Assembly (NCBI GenBank): GCA_002077065.1
Contig: NAJO01000009.1
Coordinates: 992,001-1,056,000 of the forward strand
Length of the DNA stretch: 64,000 bases
Direction: 5' to 3'
DNA from: Cryoendolithus antarcticus
Lineage: Eukaryota; Ascomycota; Dothideomycetes; Cladosporiales; Cladosporiaceae
Part shown: piece after piece, positions 10,719-22,068 of the stretch
Layout of the letters: every line of letters starts with the position of its first letter
How positions within the stretch are numbered: position 1 is the first letter of the stretch
Translations under genes and position numbers: made by a program
Notes under the pieces: model-generated
What the model was told of the DNA's origin: nothing
The model's database searches: none
Seen by the model: only the letters and a program-made list of their open reading frames with translations

Positions 10719-11935
10719 AAGTCAAGCTTTCCGGAGGTGCAAAGATGAGGGAAGTCCCTGTTGCGGCTGAGTGGAAAGAAGCATTACCCCATTGTCGAGT
10801 CTCTGCAGAAGGGTCTTGCGAGTCGCACGCGACCTCTGAGCTCTCAAGGTGGTGGTGTTGGTCACTTTCGCTGTCGCAGCTGGGTGTACAGGAGCACTGG
10901 TAAGGTCTTGAGATTCAGGAGAAGGAGCCTTGGAGTGAAGGAAGCAGAGCTTCAAATCGAAGTCGCTGGTCGTACCTGCCTCGTGTATTCGCAAATCGTC
11001 CTGTCCCATTCGTAGTACCCCCTTTTTGAGACCTCCGCCCAATTCGCCACCCTTGTATCTGCACTACCATGTCAGATCGCACATGTTCCATCCACGTCCT
11101 GCAGAAGTCAAAGGAAATTTCGAGTATTGCTACATATGAATCCTTAGTGCTCAGAGCGTCAGCCAACAACACCAGGCAGTCATCCACCACGTCTGCCGCA
11201 GTCCAAGGCTTCAGTCTCACCAAGCTTCTCCGAACCGTTCTCCACCACCTTGAGATGTAGGACATTCTGGTCTTCGAGCACATTGACAAAATCTACAAGC
11301 GCACCATCAACAGCTCGCATTGACTGCAAGAAAGGCTCTCTATCAGGCCCACCAGACTCACCGATGCGACTGGCCAGGAGCTCAAGCCCGTGCCAAACAA
11401 GCTGATGCTCGCAGTCCCGAAGGTGGAACATGCCCCATTTATCATCCAGGTATCGCCGCCGGCTCCTGAAGAACGAACAGCTCGCGAAGATGGCGATGAA
11501 GGCGCACGCGCAGGGACTTCTTTCCTGTGCGCTACTAGGGCTGAGAAGAGACGAGGACGTACTTGAAATCCCTGTGCAGAGAGATTGCGAGATCGTGCAC
11601 GTTTAGATCGTGATGCGCTGATCTTAGGTTGAGAGTGCTGCCAACAGTGCCTCGTGTACGTCTGCCGTGCGTTAGGACGGGCGAATTGGCTGCAGAATGC
11701 GGATATCGAGGCGCATACACTTTCGAGCATGACCTGATCGCACGTTCCTCTCGTATCGCCTCTGCGACCTGCCAAGCCGATCCGCGCTACGCTTATCCAA
11801 GCACCACATATTCCCTAGCCTCCTGTAACTCCGCAGTCGTCCATCTCTCCAACGCAGACCTACATCGTCTCATCTTGTGGTCTTGGGAAAGGAGGAATTT
11901 TCATAGATCAGACCTACGCTGCAAGGTCAGTCGAG
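10719..11935. other. Long intergenic stretch, no gene recognised
   Basis: 1.2 kb between the two F-box genes. There are open frames on both strands (for example 11293-11775 minus, about 160 codons), but none has a recognisable motif and they overlap one another in conflicting frames. It could hold remnants of further F-box copies; I cannot show this. Confidence 0.45.
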
Positions 11936-12649
11936 ATGATACCTACGCACGAATGGCAGCCACTGACTACTCCATATAGCCCATTGCCAACAACGTCTGC
12001 AGTCAATGAAGTCTTCGACATTTCTGAGTTGCTGGAGATGATCTTCTGTCAGGCCACGATGGCAGGCGCACTGCGCTGCCAACGCGTTTCGCATAACTTC
12101 CATGACTTGATCAATGCGTCCTCCGCCATCCAGGAGAAGCTACACTTCAAGCCTGCGCCAATCTTCGGCCCTGGATGCAGGTACATCCAGCCACAGCCGC
12201 ATAAGCTGCTACTGGATGCGTGGAGCGCAGTGCATAGTACACCACGAGCTGGCGACCCGTCCGTCAAAGTGCAGGACAGAGTGTCTCTACTACACTTGTC
12301 ATACATCGACAGAGTCGACTACCACGTATTGCCTGGTGCGAAACTCCTCAAGCCCGGCTGGTGGAGCAAGATGTTTGTCTTGCAGCCACCAGACGCCAGC
12401 CGCACGTTTCCTGTACAGATGCAGGTGACTGGGAAGGACAAGCTGGAACTGCGCTTGCTTTGCCAGATGTTGAGAGAGTGGAGTAAGACAACAGGTTACT
12501 CGCGGATGGCTTGGCAGCAGACACGAGACAAGGAGACGATCGAGGAATCCATCGCATACGCTGTGTCTAATGGAGAGGACGAAGCAGGACTAAGAGCTGC
12601 GTGGTATGGACCGTACGATGCCATCGAAGATGGGACATCTTCCGAGTAG
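11936..12649 (+). CDS. F-box domain protein
   Basis: A 237-residue single-exon protein. Residues about 25-75 read VFDISELLEMIFCQATMAGA, then LRCQRVSHNFHDLINASSAI and QEKLHFKP, an F-box. It is followed by the family's WWSKMFVLQPP motif near residue 140, also seen as a frame-shifted remnant in the neighbour at 9916. An intron-like signal (GTCAGT at 11927 to ATATAG at 11980) overlaps the start codon. If spliced it would remove this ATG and leave no nearby in-frame Met, so I keep the unspliced start. Inferred role: substrate adaptor of an SCF ubiquitin ligase. The target is unknown. Confidence 0.7.
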   Translation: MIPTHEWQPLTTPYSPLPTTSAVNEVFDISELLEMIFCQATMAGALRCQRVSHNFHDLINASSAIQEKLHFKPAPIFGPGCRYIQPQPHKLLLDAWSAVHSTPRAGDPSVKVQDRVSLLHLSYIDRVDYHVLPGAKLLKPGWWSKMFVLQPPDASRTFPVQMQVTGKDKLELRLLCQMLREWSKTTGYSRMAWQQTRDKETIEESIAYAVSNGEDEAGLRAAWYGPYDAIEDGTSSE

Positions 12650-12989
12650 TGTGTTGAGCAGATCGTCATCGACACTGCAACGTACAGTGGAGCGAAGTTT
12701 GCTAAGCGCGACGAGATGAAGAGAGCGAGGCATGACGGCTCTCTTGACCATTGGTAGTGTGATGTCTTCAGGACATAGGTCTACACAGCTAGGGACATTC
12801 GAGTGAAGTCGCAACGACCCCATAGTATGGTTTTGCTTGGCGTCGCCGAATGAGGCACCTCCGAACTTCACGCCCCCATACCGTGACACCGAAGCGACCC
12901 TGAGCACTATCGTATTTCGTCTCTTCATTGCCTCCAACATCGCAGCCAGCCATATACACCTATACTAGTCCCTCATCCATCTCATCAAC
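12650..12989. promoter_or_regulatory. Upstream region of TOM22
   Basis: A 340-bp spacer between the F-box stop and the TOM22 start. It contains the F-box 3' UTR and the TOM22 promoter; no specific motif recognised. Confidence 0.45.
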
Positions 12990-13534
12990 ATGGTCAAGCT
13001 CGAAGAAGTTCCCGACGAAGAGTTCCTCGCGGCGCAACCAGGTCCCAAGATCGAAGAAGAAGACGACTGGGAATCAGACTCCAGTACCTCACACCCTCCC
13101 TCCCTACCTCATCACCCCTTAACCCCTCTCACCAGACTCCGACACCTCCTCCATCCTCTCCGACTCCCTCGAGGAAACCCTCTCCGACCGCATCGCCGCC
13201 CTGAAAGACATCATCCCCCCAACGACCCGCGCGCGCCTTTCTTCATTCGCATCATCGGCGCAAGGATGGGTAACGAGCGGACTGAGCTTCTCGGGGAAAA
13301 GTCTGTGGGTTGTGAGCACGAGTGCGCTGTTGCTTGGGGTGCCTTGGGCGTTGGCTTTTAGTGAGGAGCAGCAGATGCAGGAGATGGAGAGGGAGATGCG
13401 GATGCAGCAGAGTGCTAATGAGGTATGTACATACTGTCGTCTTGAGGAGGGAAGGATGAGCCGTCCGGAGGATGATATTGACGAAATTGCAGATGCTTAC
13501 GGCTGGGTCTGGGCAAGCGAAGCCTGCGCTCTAG
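12990..13534 (+). CDS. TOM22: Mitochondrial import receptor subunit TOM22
   Basis: A 140-residue protein in three exons: 12990-13083, 13136-13422 and 13493-13534. The N-terminus MVKLEEVPDEEFLAAQPGPK is followed by an acidic, Ser/Asp-rich cytosolic receptor segment. Then comes LEETLSDRIAALKDIIPP and one membrane span, LWVVSTSALLLGVPWALAF, at about residues 85-103. A short Gln/Met-rich intermembrane tail follows. The final exon adds only MLTAGSGQAKPAL. Role: central receptor and organiser of the TOM complex in the outer mitochondrial membrane. Length and layout match fungal Tom22. Confidence 0.93.
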
Positions 13535-14079
13535 AGACAGCGGCACGTGGTGCAGGGCAACGGTCTTTCATGCATGATCATCGGTCAGCACTGCATCTAC
13601 CTTTGTGTGGACTGCAGTCGCTGCCGGGACTGCTTCGTAGCGAGTGTACCATATTCTCGTCTCACACTCAGCGTATCCTGCATTCAACTCTGGCATTTCA
13701 CAGCCTGCACGCCGCCTTCGAGCCATGATGGCTTCATACGCAATACTGCGTGCCCGAGACATGGACCCTCAGCGTACGAGCTCGAAGATACTGACAGCTT
13801 CGCAGATCGAACAGCCATGGTCGAAAGGTACTTCTCAACAGACAGAATCTAGCCCTTCATACGACTTCTCGCAAGCTTAAGCGAAATGTTGTAGCTATAT
13901 GCGGGTGCAACTATCGACTTTCTCAGTAAAATCTGGGCTGGTCGCGCCTACGTGCACAAATCACATAAGTCTCTGGTCTGAAATGGCCCCGTCTAGTGAC
14001 ACCACCTCATGGCGCGCTACAACAAGTGAATCCAGCGGTTATAAAATGCAAGGTCTTATGAAGTCTCGATCCTACATGC
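13535..14079. other. Intergenic, nothing recognised
   Basis: About 545 bp between TOM22 and the next gene. Overlapping short frames without domain signatures; treated as UTR and promoter sequence. Confidence 0.45.
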
Positions 14080-15465
14080 ATGTACGCGCCACGTCCAGTA
14101 AGTTTAAACACCGACAACCTTAGACTAGGAGACGTCCACCAGCGCAGCAGGGCTGCACTTCCTATGGACCCTTACGCCACCGCTATGGATACCTCACCGG
14201 CGGCCCCAACGGAACAGGCTGTACCTACGACCAGGATCACTGCAGGCACTTCGCCTCCCAGCGCTCTACAGACATACCACCCCTACGCTGCTTCGCTCTA
14301 CAATGTGTCGTTCATGTGGCCGCCGAAAGACGTTCCAGAGCATGGCCCCAGTCATGAGGACGACGGCGTCAATGCTTATACAAGACAAGATCACCAGGTA
14401 ATTCAAGAAGCGCTGATAGTGCCGAGTAGCGCACCAGACCCATCACGGACACAACGTGGTCATCCGGAAATCGAACAAGGATCTCGTTGGGAAAGCGCAC
14501 TGACGAGTGATGAGGCTTTACCTCCGCACACCACATCAAAGGGAGCGCCAGCAGCCACAGCATTCCAAGGCCCAAGAGCGCCTTACGGCAGCCAGAGTCC
14601 GTACACCCACGGCCTAATGCAGCCTCTCGCACCCACGCGGCGGCCGCCCGGGTCTAGTACACAGAATACCCTTCCAGGCGGGAGGAATCGTCATCTCGCA
14701 TTTGATGGCGCGCACGACACCTATCCTCCCGCACCATCACAACAACTGCGACGGAAGCCCGCTCGCCTCCCAGCACAACAATCCAGCTCCCACCTCCTCG
14801 CCTTAGACGGTGCATCCGCCCCTCCCTCTCGTCGCTCTACCTCCCATCAACCCAACCCCCTCATCGACCCAGCACTCACGTCCACTCACCCACCTCCCAC
14901 CTCCCATCCCATCTCCCTCCCACCCGGCCCCTTCACCTGCCATCCTTGCTCCCAGACCGCCACCCTCGACGCCCCGCAGACTTTTTCAACGCAGAACGAG
15001 GTGCTGGCGCATATGCATACTCAGCATAACATGCCCCATAGTCGGCTGTGCTGCTGTGGCGTTTGTCGGTTTGTGTTTTGCGAGATGGAGGCCGATGGAG
15101 ACGGTGACGGGGGAACGGGGGAGGAGGAGGGAGTGAGGTGGTTGAGGGGAGGGGGGTTTGGGGAGGTGGGGATGATGGATGGGGGAGTAGTGGCGATGGG
15201 CGATCGGCCTGTGAGGACAGGAGATGGGGAGAAGGGGGCGGGCGATGTTGGTGGACGGGAAGAGCACTTCACTTGGCCAGCGACTATGGAGCAAGTGGCC
15301 AATGAGGCGGATATGGGCAGGCCGCAATGGGATGGAAGTCTTGATGAGTTTGTGGACTTTGGGGCAGGTGATAGAGGCCAGCAGTCCGACTTTGGCGACG
15401 TCAGCAGTAGCGCAGGCGCCGACTACGCGCCAGACGTACCAGGATGGCTTCATCCACCTACTTGA
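14080..15465 (+). CDS. Pro-rich orphan protein with one C2H2-like zinc-binding segment
   Basis: Open frame of 461 codons. The first ATG is at 14080, but the ATG at 14164 (MDPYATAMDTSPAAP) looks a more likely start. The first 280 residues are low-complexity Pro/Ser/Thr/Gln sequence. At about residues 285-330 there is FTCHPCSQTA...EVLAHMHTQHN, a CxxC...HxHxxxH arrangement like a single degenerate C2H2 finger. It is followed by a second Cys cluster (RLCCCGVCRFVFCE) and a Gly/Asp/Glu-rich tail. I do not recognise the family. A transcription-related role is only a guess from the finger and disordered flanks. The base composition swings sharply (C-rich then G-rich) across the gene. Confidence 0.55.
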   Translation: MYAPRPVSLNTDNLRLGDVHQRSRAALPMDPYATAMDTSPAAPTEQAVPTTRITAGTSPPSALQTYHPYAASLYNVSFMWPPKDVPEHGPSHEDDGVNAYTRQDHQVIQEALIVPSSAPDPSRTQRGHPEIEQGSRWESALTSDEALPPHTTSKGAPAATAFQGPRAPYGSQSPYTHGLMQPLAPTRRPPGSSTQNTLPGGRNRHLAFDGAHDTYPPAPSQQLRRKPARLPAQQSSSHLLALDGASAPPSRRSTSHQPNPLIDPALTSTHPPPTSHPISLPPGPFTCHPCSQTATLDAPQTFSTQNEVLAHMHTQHNMPHSRLCCCGVCRFVFCEMEADGDGDGGTGEEEGVRWLRGGGFGEVGMMDGGVVAMGDRPVRTGDGEKGAGDVGGREEHFTWPATMEQVANEADMGRPQWDGSLDEFVDFGAGDRGQQSDFGDVSSSAGADYAPDVPGWLHPPT

Positions 15466-15512
15466 GTACAATTCAAAGAAGGCACTTGGCATCATGCAGA
15501 TTCATCGAGGTA

Positions 15513-16625
15513 TCACGTCTGTAACTTCAACTCCACCCCCTCCCCACCCTTCTCCCCACTCCTTAACATCGCCTCCAGCACCTCCAAATCCGCCAGTGCC
15601 TCCTCAGCACTCTGCAGCGGGTTAGGCTTACCCTCCTTCAGACTCTTCGCCCAAGCAAAAACTTCCGTCTTCACGCCTCCAAATTCGTCTTCAGCTTTCT
15701 CGAACTTGCCTTCCTTCTCCCCTTTAGCTCTAATATTCACGCCCTTGCCGTCGCCTGGGAAGGGTGAAATAGAGACTTCGCCTTTCTCGCAAGCAACGGA
15801 CCATTCGGTGCCAGTACCTGTTGAGCCGAAGGAGAGGCTGAATGTGCCCTGTCCGCCTGATACAAGGCGGAAGATGGCGTCGACTGTGTCGACTGGAGGG
15901 AGGTAGTCCTGATGTAGAGTCGTGAGTGCGCTGACTCGTTCGAGCTTGCTACCTTCCGAGCCTAGTAATCGCCGCATGCCAGCGACGAAGTGCACCCCGC
16001 CGTCTAGTAGGAAGCCGCCTTGATACTCTGGTTCTTTTCGCCACGAGGTTGCGAGGTACTTCATATCAGGTTGTATGCAAGTTTGCATTCGCACGCGGAA
16101 ATTGAGAATCTTGCCGAAGGATGCGATCCACTGTGCGCCCACGTTGAAGGGCGACATGAAGCGGTATTGCTCTGCGATGGCGAAGAAGACTTTACTCGTG
16201 TCGACGTTTGCATAATACCAAGCTAAGAGCTCCTTAGCCGTAGCAACATCTTTGGCGATTGGCTTTTCGGCGAGAACGTGTTTGCCGGCTGAGAGACATT
16301 GTTTGATGTATTCTGGCTGATTTGGGATGGGCAGGGCGATGATCACGGCGGAGACATCTTTGCGAGACAGGAGCTCACTGAGAGGCTTGCTGTCCTCGGA
16401 GTAGAGATCGATGTCTTTGAGGGAGGCAGACTCAGAGACGGACTCGGCAGAAGCGTGGGACCGGGAGTAGATGGCCTTGAGGGAGAGATCTGGGCTGTCG
16501 AGGACCGCTGGGAGGTGCTCTTCTTTGACGAAAATACCTGTTCCTCGTTAGTGAGGACTCAATGCGTACACATCGCTGTAACATTTACCGCTGCCTATGA
16601 TTGCCACCCCGATTGGGGAGCTCAT
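15513..16625 (-). CDS. Gfo/Idh/MocA family NAD(P)-dependent oxidoreductase
   Basis: A 353-residue protein in two exons, 16589-16625 and 15513-16537. Splicing restores the Rossmann motif GVAIIGSG|IFVKEEHLPAV. The NAD-binding domain continues with VIIALPIPNQPEYIKQCL and the family signature AGKHVLAEKPIAKD (EKP lysine). The C-terminal substrate domain has GGFLLDGGVHFVAGMRRLLG, where the conserved DxxxH is visible. The family reduces or oxidises sugars, inositols and related diols; the fungal branch resembles dihydrodiol dehydrogenases. The substrate cannot be told from sequence. It is divergent from the coiled-coil gene at 16965. Confidence 0.85.
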
Positions 16626-16964
16626 GCTTATGGACGTGCGAGAGCCGCTGAATGCTCTGAAGTTTGCGATTGGACACCAAGGAAAATGCTTGCATTGATG
16701 GATACTCAATGGAAAACCACCTACCAGGTCCGCCCGACTATGCGGGTACGTCACATCATCGCAATAGCTAAGGTACGCTGCATTCACCCGGCGCATGCTG
16801 GATGTCGTGCATGGAGTTGTCGGGAGGTGGAAGAAGCCGACATATCTACCCCACACCCCCACATCCCGGCTCTTCCCAAAAAAGTCGCCGTGTTTGTCAA
16901 TCCAAGAAGAGCTCCTTCCCTGCAGAGCAGCTATTCGGAAAGCGTGTGCAGGACAGTCGCCACA
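16626..16964. promoter_or_regulatory. Divergent promoter, oxidoreductase and basic coiled-coil gene
   Basis: A 339-bp head-to-head spacer. No specific site recognised. Confidence 0.45.
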
Positions 16965-17837
16965 ATGCCTCACAAACATACCCGCAAAGATACTAATAAG
17001 TCTGACTTCAACCTCCCCCCAACAGTCCAAGCCAAACCTCTTCCAGCCTACACAAAAGCTTCCCTCCTCTCCTCGAAAGCGAAGTCCAATAAGCGCAAGC
17101 GAACCGCCATACCCGGCTACGGCGCAGACGACACCCCTCGAGCCTTTGCGCGACTTCTATCGAAGCAGAACACCCAGAAGCCTCGAAGCGGCTTAGATGA
17201 CGGCAACCGAAAACGCGGCGACAAGCCTGCCAAAGCGAAGCCCAAGCCCACACCCACAGAGTCAAGCCGAGATGTCCCCAGACTGCTTCCCGGCGAACGC
17301 ATCTCCGACTTCAACGCTCGGGTCGACCAATCTTTGCCTGTCTCTGGCCTCGCGCGCAAGGGCCGGCAGAGCATTCCTGGAGTCAAGGAGTCTCGCACCA
17401 AGACCGAGAAGCGCATGCACAAGATGTACGCCGCCTGGCGCGAGGAAGACCAAAAGCGAAAAGACGTCCTCGAAGCCGCACGTGAGGAGGCAGAGGACGG
17501 GGACTCAGACCCGGAGACCGCGGCCGCAACCGCTGGCTTCGGGCTATCGAAGAAGCGGAGACGGGAGATTGGCGAGAGCGAGGAGAAGGAAAGGGACGTG
17601 TGGGAGGTGTTGAAGGAGAAGCGAGGTGGGAGAGTGGCGTTGAACGATGTTGCACAGGCACCGCCGGAGATTAAAGTCAAGCCTAGGGAGAGGTTCAAGG
17701 TTAAAGAGGGTGCGAGGGTGGATGTTGCGAACGTGCCTAAGGGCGCGGGGAGTCTGAAGAAGAGGGAGGAGTTGGGGAGCGCGAGGATGGAGGTTATTGA
17801 GCGGTATCGGGAGATGATGGGACGGGGAAAGGGGTGA
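16965..17837 (+). CDS. Conserved basic coiled-coil protein, probably nuclear/nucleolar
   Basis: A 290-residue single-exon protein starting MPHKHTRKDTNKSDFNLPPT. An upstream in-frame extension exists, but this start is chosen because the sequence becomes compositionally uniform and carries the conserved MPHKH start. It has a Lys/Arg-rich N-terminal half with a nuclear-localisation-like cluster (KSNKRKR), then LLPGERISDFNARVDQSLPV, and a helical region with long Glu/Lys runs (MHKMYAAWREEDQKRKDVLE). It ends ARMEVIERYREMMGRGKG. I recognise it as a conserved Pezizomycotina protein, possibly related to CCDC137-like ribosome-biogenesis factors, but the function is not established here. Confidence 0.65.
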   Translation: MPHKHTRKDTNKSDFNLPPTVQAKPLPAYTKASLLSSKAKSNKRKRTAIPGYGADDTPRAFARLLSKQNTQKPRSGLDDGNRKRGDKPAKAKPKPTPTESSRDVPRLLPGERISDFNARVDQSLPVSGLARKGRQSIPGVKESRTKTEKRMHKMYAAWREEDQKRKDVLEAAREEAEDGDSDPETAAATAGFGLSKKRRREIGESEEKERDVWEVLKEKRGGRVALNDVAQAPPEIKVKPRERFKVKEGARVDVANVPKGAGSLKKREELGSARMEVIERYREMMGRGKG

Positions 17838-19028
17838 CGTTGGCAGGACCTGCATCGAATACAGTGAGGTCGCAGAACTCTGATAGCGTTGCCAGCTCGA
17901 CTCGCGAAGACTTTGAGATTCACCCTTGACTAGAACGCTCAAAATGTGATTGATCTGAAGGCACAGCAGGGGCGGCGTTCAGTAATAACCTGCCCAAGGG
18001 CTCTCGCTGCCCAGGTGTGCTTCCAGTATCTGTCCTAGGGCCCGCACAAGCTGCGTCTATGTACGCGTGCCAATGGCAAGGCTTCAGGTAGCACAAGATA
18101 TCGATGTTACTCCGGGGCTGAGGCAGGGCTGTCAACTGTCGCCACGGCGTACCCCAGACGCGACTCCACTACAGAATGACAGCATGAACACGTTGTGGTC
18201 CGACTTGGCTGCAGCCATTGTGATTACGTCCGGTGCCAGTACTCATATCCACCACATCTCCCTCCCACCACACCCACAAACCCATCGCACCGCGCTCCGC
18301 AGATCAGATCCGTGACTTTTCCGCACAACGACTATCACGAACCCAGGTCCTACAGGCAGAAACCCGATTCGCCAGTACAGGGTCCACATGACGTCAGCAT
18401 GGCGCTTCAACGGTTGCCGTCCCGTTTGCGAGGTTTGGAGCGAGACAACCCCGCGCGAGAAAGCAGATCTGAGCACAGGGTAAGTGCGTAAGCCACGATG
18501 ATATGGTGTGGCTTGTGCGATGGGAAACAGCTTCATGTTGAAGTCGCACATCGTTTGGGGGAGTCTCGGAGTGTCACTCCGAAAGTTGGTGTACTGACCG
18601 CAGCACATGTCTGTAGAATTTCTACCGGGTCAAGCCAATGTTCACAACTGCAGAGACTTTCGATAACAGTGCCAACAAAGTGTTCCGGAAAAGCCATCCC
18701 CAGATCTGCATCCTTGCCAAACGGCCTCGGAGAAAGCTCCGCCAAAGTCAATTCAGTCGCCACCACTGCCCTCACAACTCCATCCTACAATACCATACCG
18801 TTCGCCACCATCACTACAATACTGATCATTCTCACTTCCACCACCAAAGAGGCACTACGCACGCAATACGAGGCTTTTAGGTCTCTTGCACCGCTCTCGC
18901 GTGCCAGCCCGCCCACTGCAAGCCCCACCAACAAAGTCTGCTGTGTGGATTCGCCACCCAGCTTCAAGAGCCGCCATCGCCTCTTATTCCATTGCAACAC
19001 TCATTCCTGAGCACAGAATAGTCAGACT
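17838..19028. promoter_or_regulatory. Long upstream region of the bZIP gene
   Basis: 1.19 kb without a recognisable protein gene, directly upstream of the ATF/CREB-type factor. It contains several open frames (longest 18498-19010 plus) that lack domain features and end just before the bZIP start. A long 5' leader with upstream frames is common for stress-regulated bZIP genes. That reading is inference. Confidence 0.4.
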
Positions 19029-20251
19029 ATGATCCCACAGGACTCACCTCTTACCCATAGTGGCAGTGTCGCGTTTTCGCACCAGTCTTACCACGATGGC
19101 GCTTATGAACCTCAGCCGGAGTACCGCTTTGGCGAAGTGGCGATTGATGATTCGAGAATGAATGACGAGTTCGCTTCGATGCATGGCTCGCATTTGGAGG
19201 AGCAGCAGCAGGCGTTCGCGGCTGCGCAAGGAAATGCGAGGTTCGTCGGCACTCGTGGCCGTCGCCACTGAAGTGCCTTGCTAATGATCGAACTAGACAC
19301 TTCAAATCCAGTGCCTTCTCGTTCCAGCAGAGTGATGGTGGCTTTGCAGCATACCAGCAGATGCTGCAGCAGACCGCGGATGCTGTAGACGCATGGCCAC
19401 ACGGCGGCGCACAGCCAGCTTTCGACTTGAGCATGTTTCAGCAGAGCGGCGGGCTACGACAGAGTATGCCTCGAGGCTCGGTGTCTGCGATCGAGAAGTA
19501 TGGGCAGGTCACTCCTCCCAATGATGCGTCCAGTGAGGCGGCGTCGGATTCCAAAGCGCAGATTGTTTCGCAGATCTCACCAGAAGAGCGGGGTCGGAAC
19601 GACAAGTCTGAACGCGCTCGGAATGCCGCCATGCAGCGGCATTCGAAGAAGAAGCAAAGAAGAGGCAGTGGTGTCAGCCCAGTGTCAGGTGGTAGTGAAG
19701 ACGAAGAAGGTAGTGATAAGAAAGAAAAGTATCGAGAAAAGAATCGGTTAGCAGCTGCGAAGTGCAGGGCAAAGAAGAAGGACAACATTGAAGGGATTGA
19801 GGACAGGCACCGCAATTTGAATGCCATGAACTCTGCGCTCAAGAAGCAGGTGCAGGACTTGCGAGGCGAACTTGCCGACTTACGCACGCATGCCCTGGAC
19901 CACCAAGGGTGCAATTGCCGCATTGCAAGGTACAACGTCAACCAGGCGCAGAAGGTCGCTATGGGCACTGACGGTATCGGATCGTCCGCGGGTAGCGGTG
20001 CCTTGGGACACAGTCCAGACTGCAGGTACGGACGAGGAAGCGAAAGCGGGTCGGCAGGATCCGGCCAGGGCAGACCATCAGCAGCGCAATGCCACTCCTT
20101 CGTTGCGCCCTCCAGCTTTGCCTTCAATGGCATTGGTGGCCCCAACGGGCATGGCGATATGGAGATGCAGGAGCGCGACGAGGCGGCGGACTTTGCCGAG
20201 TATCTCCAGGCCGAATTTGGTGCTACAGATGACTTCTCGCACGCGGGGTGA
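19029..20251 (+). CDS. ATF/CREB-type bZIP transcription factor
   Basis: A 388-residue protein in two exons (19029-19240, 19297-20251). The 56-nt intron has a GCTAAT branch and rejoins an Arg codon. The bZIP lies at about residues 210-280: basic region KYREKNRLAAAKCRAKKK with the NxxAAxxCR core, then a leucine zipper (ALKKQVQDLRGELADL). It is followed by HALDHQGCNC, the His/Cys end typical of fungal ATF/CREB proteins. N-terminal and C-terminal regions are Gln/Ser/Gly-rich. Known relatives (AtfA/AtfB/Atf21 types) act in stress response, sporulation and secondary metabolism downstream of HOG-type MAPK. Which paralogue this is cannot be decided here. Confidence 0.85.
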
Positions 20252-22068
20252 AGAAGCGTGGAAGCCGTGACGAATTTCTTACTATCTTGTTCAATAGGCC
20301 TACGACAGCCCCCCGTGGCGGAGATCCTTGCGTGTAACGATGACGAACAGCGGCGACATTGTTGTCGAAAGGCCTTTGGGTGCTTGCTGTTCCAGTTACA
20401 GATCGTCGTAGTGAGGCAAACGACAAGATGCGATGATATAGGTGGCCGGTAGATATATGAACTAAAAGCAATTGACATGCATCCTTCGATCAGAGCAGTG
20501 GCGTTGACGTACAATACAGTGGCGGGTAGAGAAGCTTCATGCACGATCGATTGAGTCTGTGCATGAAGGTTTAGCGAAGTAAATGTCCTGGAGTTGTGGT
20601 CCTAGCCCAGGCGAAGTGGGAGCGTGACCATTCCGGATCCTCGCCACTTCGTCAGTCTGCTTTGAGCGGTTGCCCTTGATCGTGTCTTGGCGAAGTGCAC
20701 AGGTCACGATATGTCCAGGACGGAGGCAAAATGACTGTGAAGTTGCTCGGTCTCCAGTCCAATCCGCCTTGGATGCACATGTCCCAAGAGTGACGCAGAT
20801 CGATCACCAGATGTTCTCGTCAACAGCAGTGGTTATCATGATCGTGAAGATCGAGTGAAGGGTTGCATTCCCCAGGCGGCCGTGGACCCAGTCTAGGCGC
20901 AGCATGTCCAAGCCAGAGGCGCCATCGACGGCGCGAGCGTGACGATGAGACACCATCATCGTGCTCCCATCGTCTACCAGAGGTAAGTCGATGGTCGTAC
21001 GCCAGAGGTGAGTACAAGAACAGATGACGGGAGGAGAAGAGAATGAAATGGTCGATCGAGGCGACATCTCGAGAGATTCGCGATTGCGACAGCGCGCATC
21101 ACCAATCGCCAAGCATCGACGATCGTCGCAAGCGCTCTCTTGAATCACCCTTGACCATAGAGTTCATTGTGAGTATCTCGAGCGATTGAACGATGACCAC
21201 ACGATGGTGTAAGGGTGTGGAAAGAAGACAACGACGTGCGACGACGAAAAATGGTGTGGTGGGCGATCGCTGATCACAACAAGGCAGCTGCGGGCGCGGG
21301 GGTGCACGGATCCTTGCCGAAAGAGGATCGAGTCGATGCGAGTGAAACGAAGCCGTAGAAGCTTGGAGGACGAGACGGTTGTGTGCCCGTCTCCGACCGG
21401 GTCCAGCCGCTGCATATGGACTGGTTTCTTCGACGAGACGAAGAGCTGTACTTGACCAACTTTGACAGCTCTATAAATCTGTTCTTGACAGATCGACTGT
21501 TCGAGTCCAGTGTCATTTTCGATTGGAGCACGAAAGACAACCTTCTCGATGCCTTTCATCGTTGCATCGATCGCTTGCCTCGCGACGCCGCGCATGCGGT
21601 CAGAACCACGCAATTATGACGGCAAAGTGAGCAGAATGGACGAGTCTCGATCGCCACGCAGATGCCAGCAAGCTGCGCCGTACGGATACGCGCGTACGCA
21701 GTCCAGTAGCCCAGATGCGCATCTCACGATAGACAAATAATGTGGCTCGCTTTCCAGACGTTTTGCGATTACTCGAAAATTGTATGTTCGCCTGCGCGTT
21801 GCGACTTCTGCGCATAGCCCCGACGAGAAACTGCACTCGTCGCTTCTGCTGCATGCGTTGGGTCAATCAGTTACGTCGTACCTCGTTTCCCGAGGACTGC
21901 AAAGGCATCTCCGTATTCCATCGAGATGATCGCAGTGCCTTCAGTGGTCGGTATAGTGCCCTGGGCGAGGCGTTAGGTAAGCAGAAATCGCCATGACGCA
22001 AGTCCGCGACTTGAATGCCTCACTTATGTCGAAGGACCTCAATCGTCTTCTGAGTGACTATAGTACTC
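20252..22068. other. Long intergenic region between bZIP and glyoxalase II
   Basis: 1.8 kb with only short conflicting frames; none shows a domain. It should include the bZIP 3' UTR and the glyoxalase promoter. A lineage-specific short gene or ncRNA cannot be excluded. Confidence 0.4.

Noticed and set aside
11293..11775. 160-codon minus-strand frame between the F-box genes
   Set aside because: No recognisable motif; Arg/Ser-rich composition typical of an antisense shadow, with competing frames in the same stretch.
16299..16964. Upstream in-frame extension of the coiled-coil protein to 16299
   Set aside because: It overlaps antisense to the first exons of the oxidoreductase and differs in composition; the MPHKH start at 16965 is preferred.
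18498..19010. 170-codon plus-strand frame upstream of the bZIP gene
   Set aside because: Low-complexity Ser/Thr/Pro composition without a domain, overlapping frames on the other strand, and position in the expected leader of the bZIP gene.
21164..21613. 149-codon minus-strand frame in the bZIP-glyoxalase gap
   Set aside because: No domain, no convincing splice partner, and no conserved pattern recognised.
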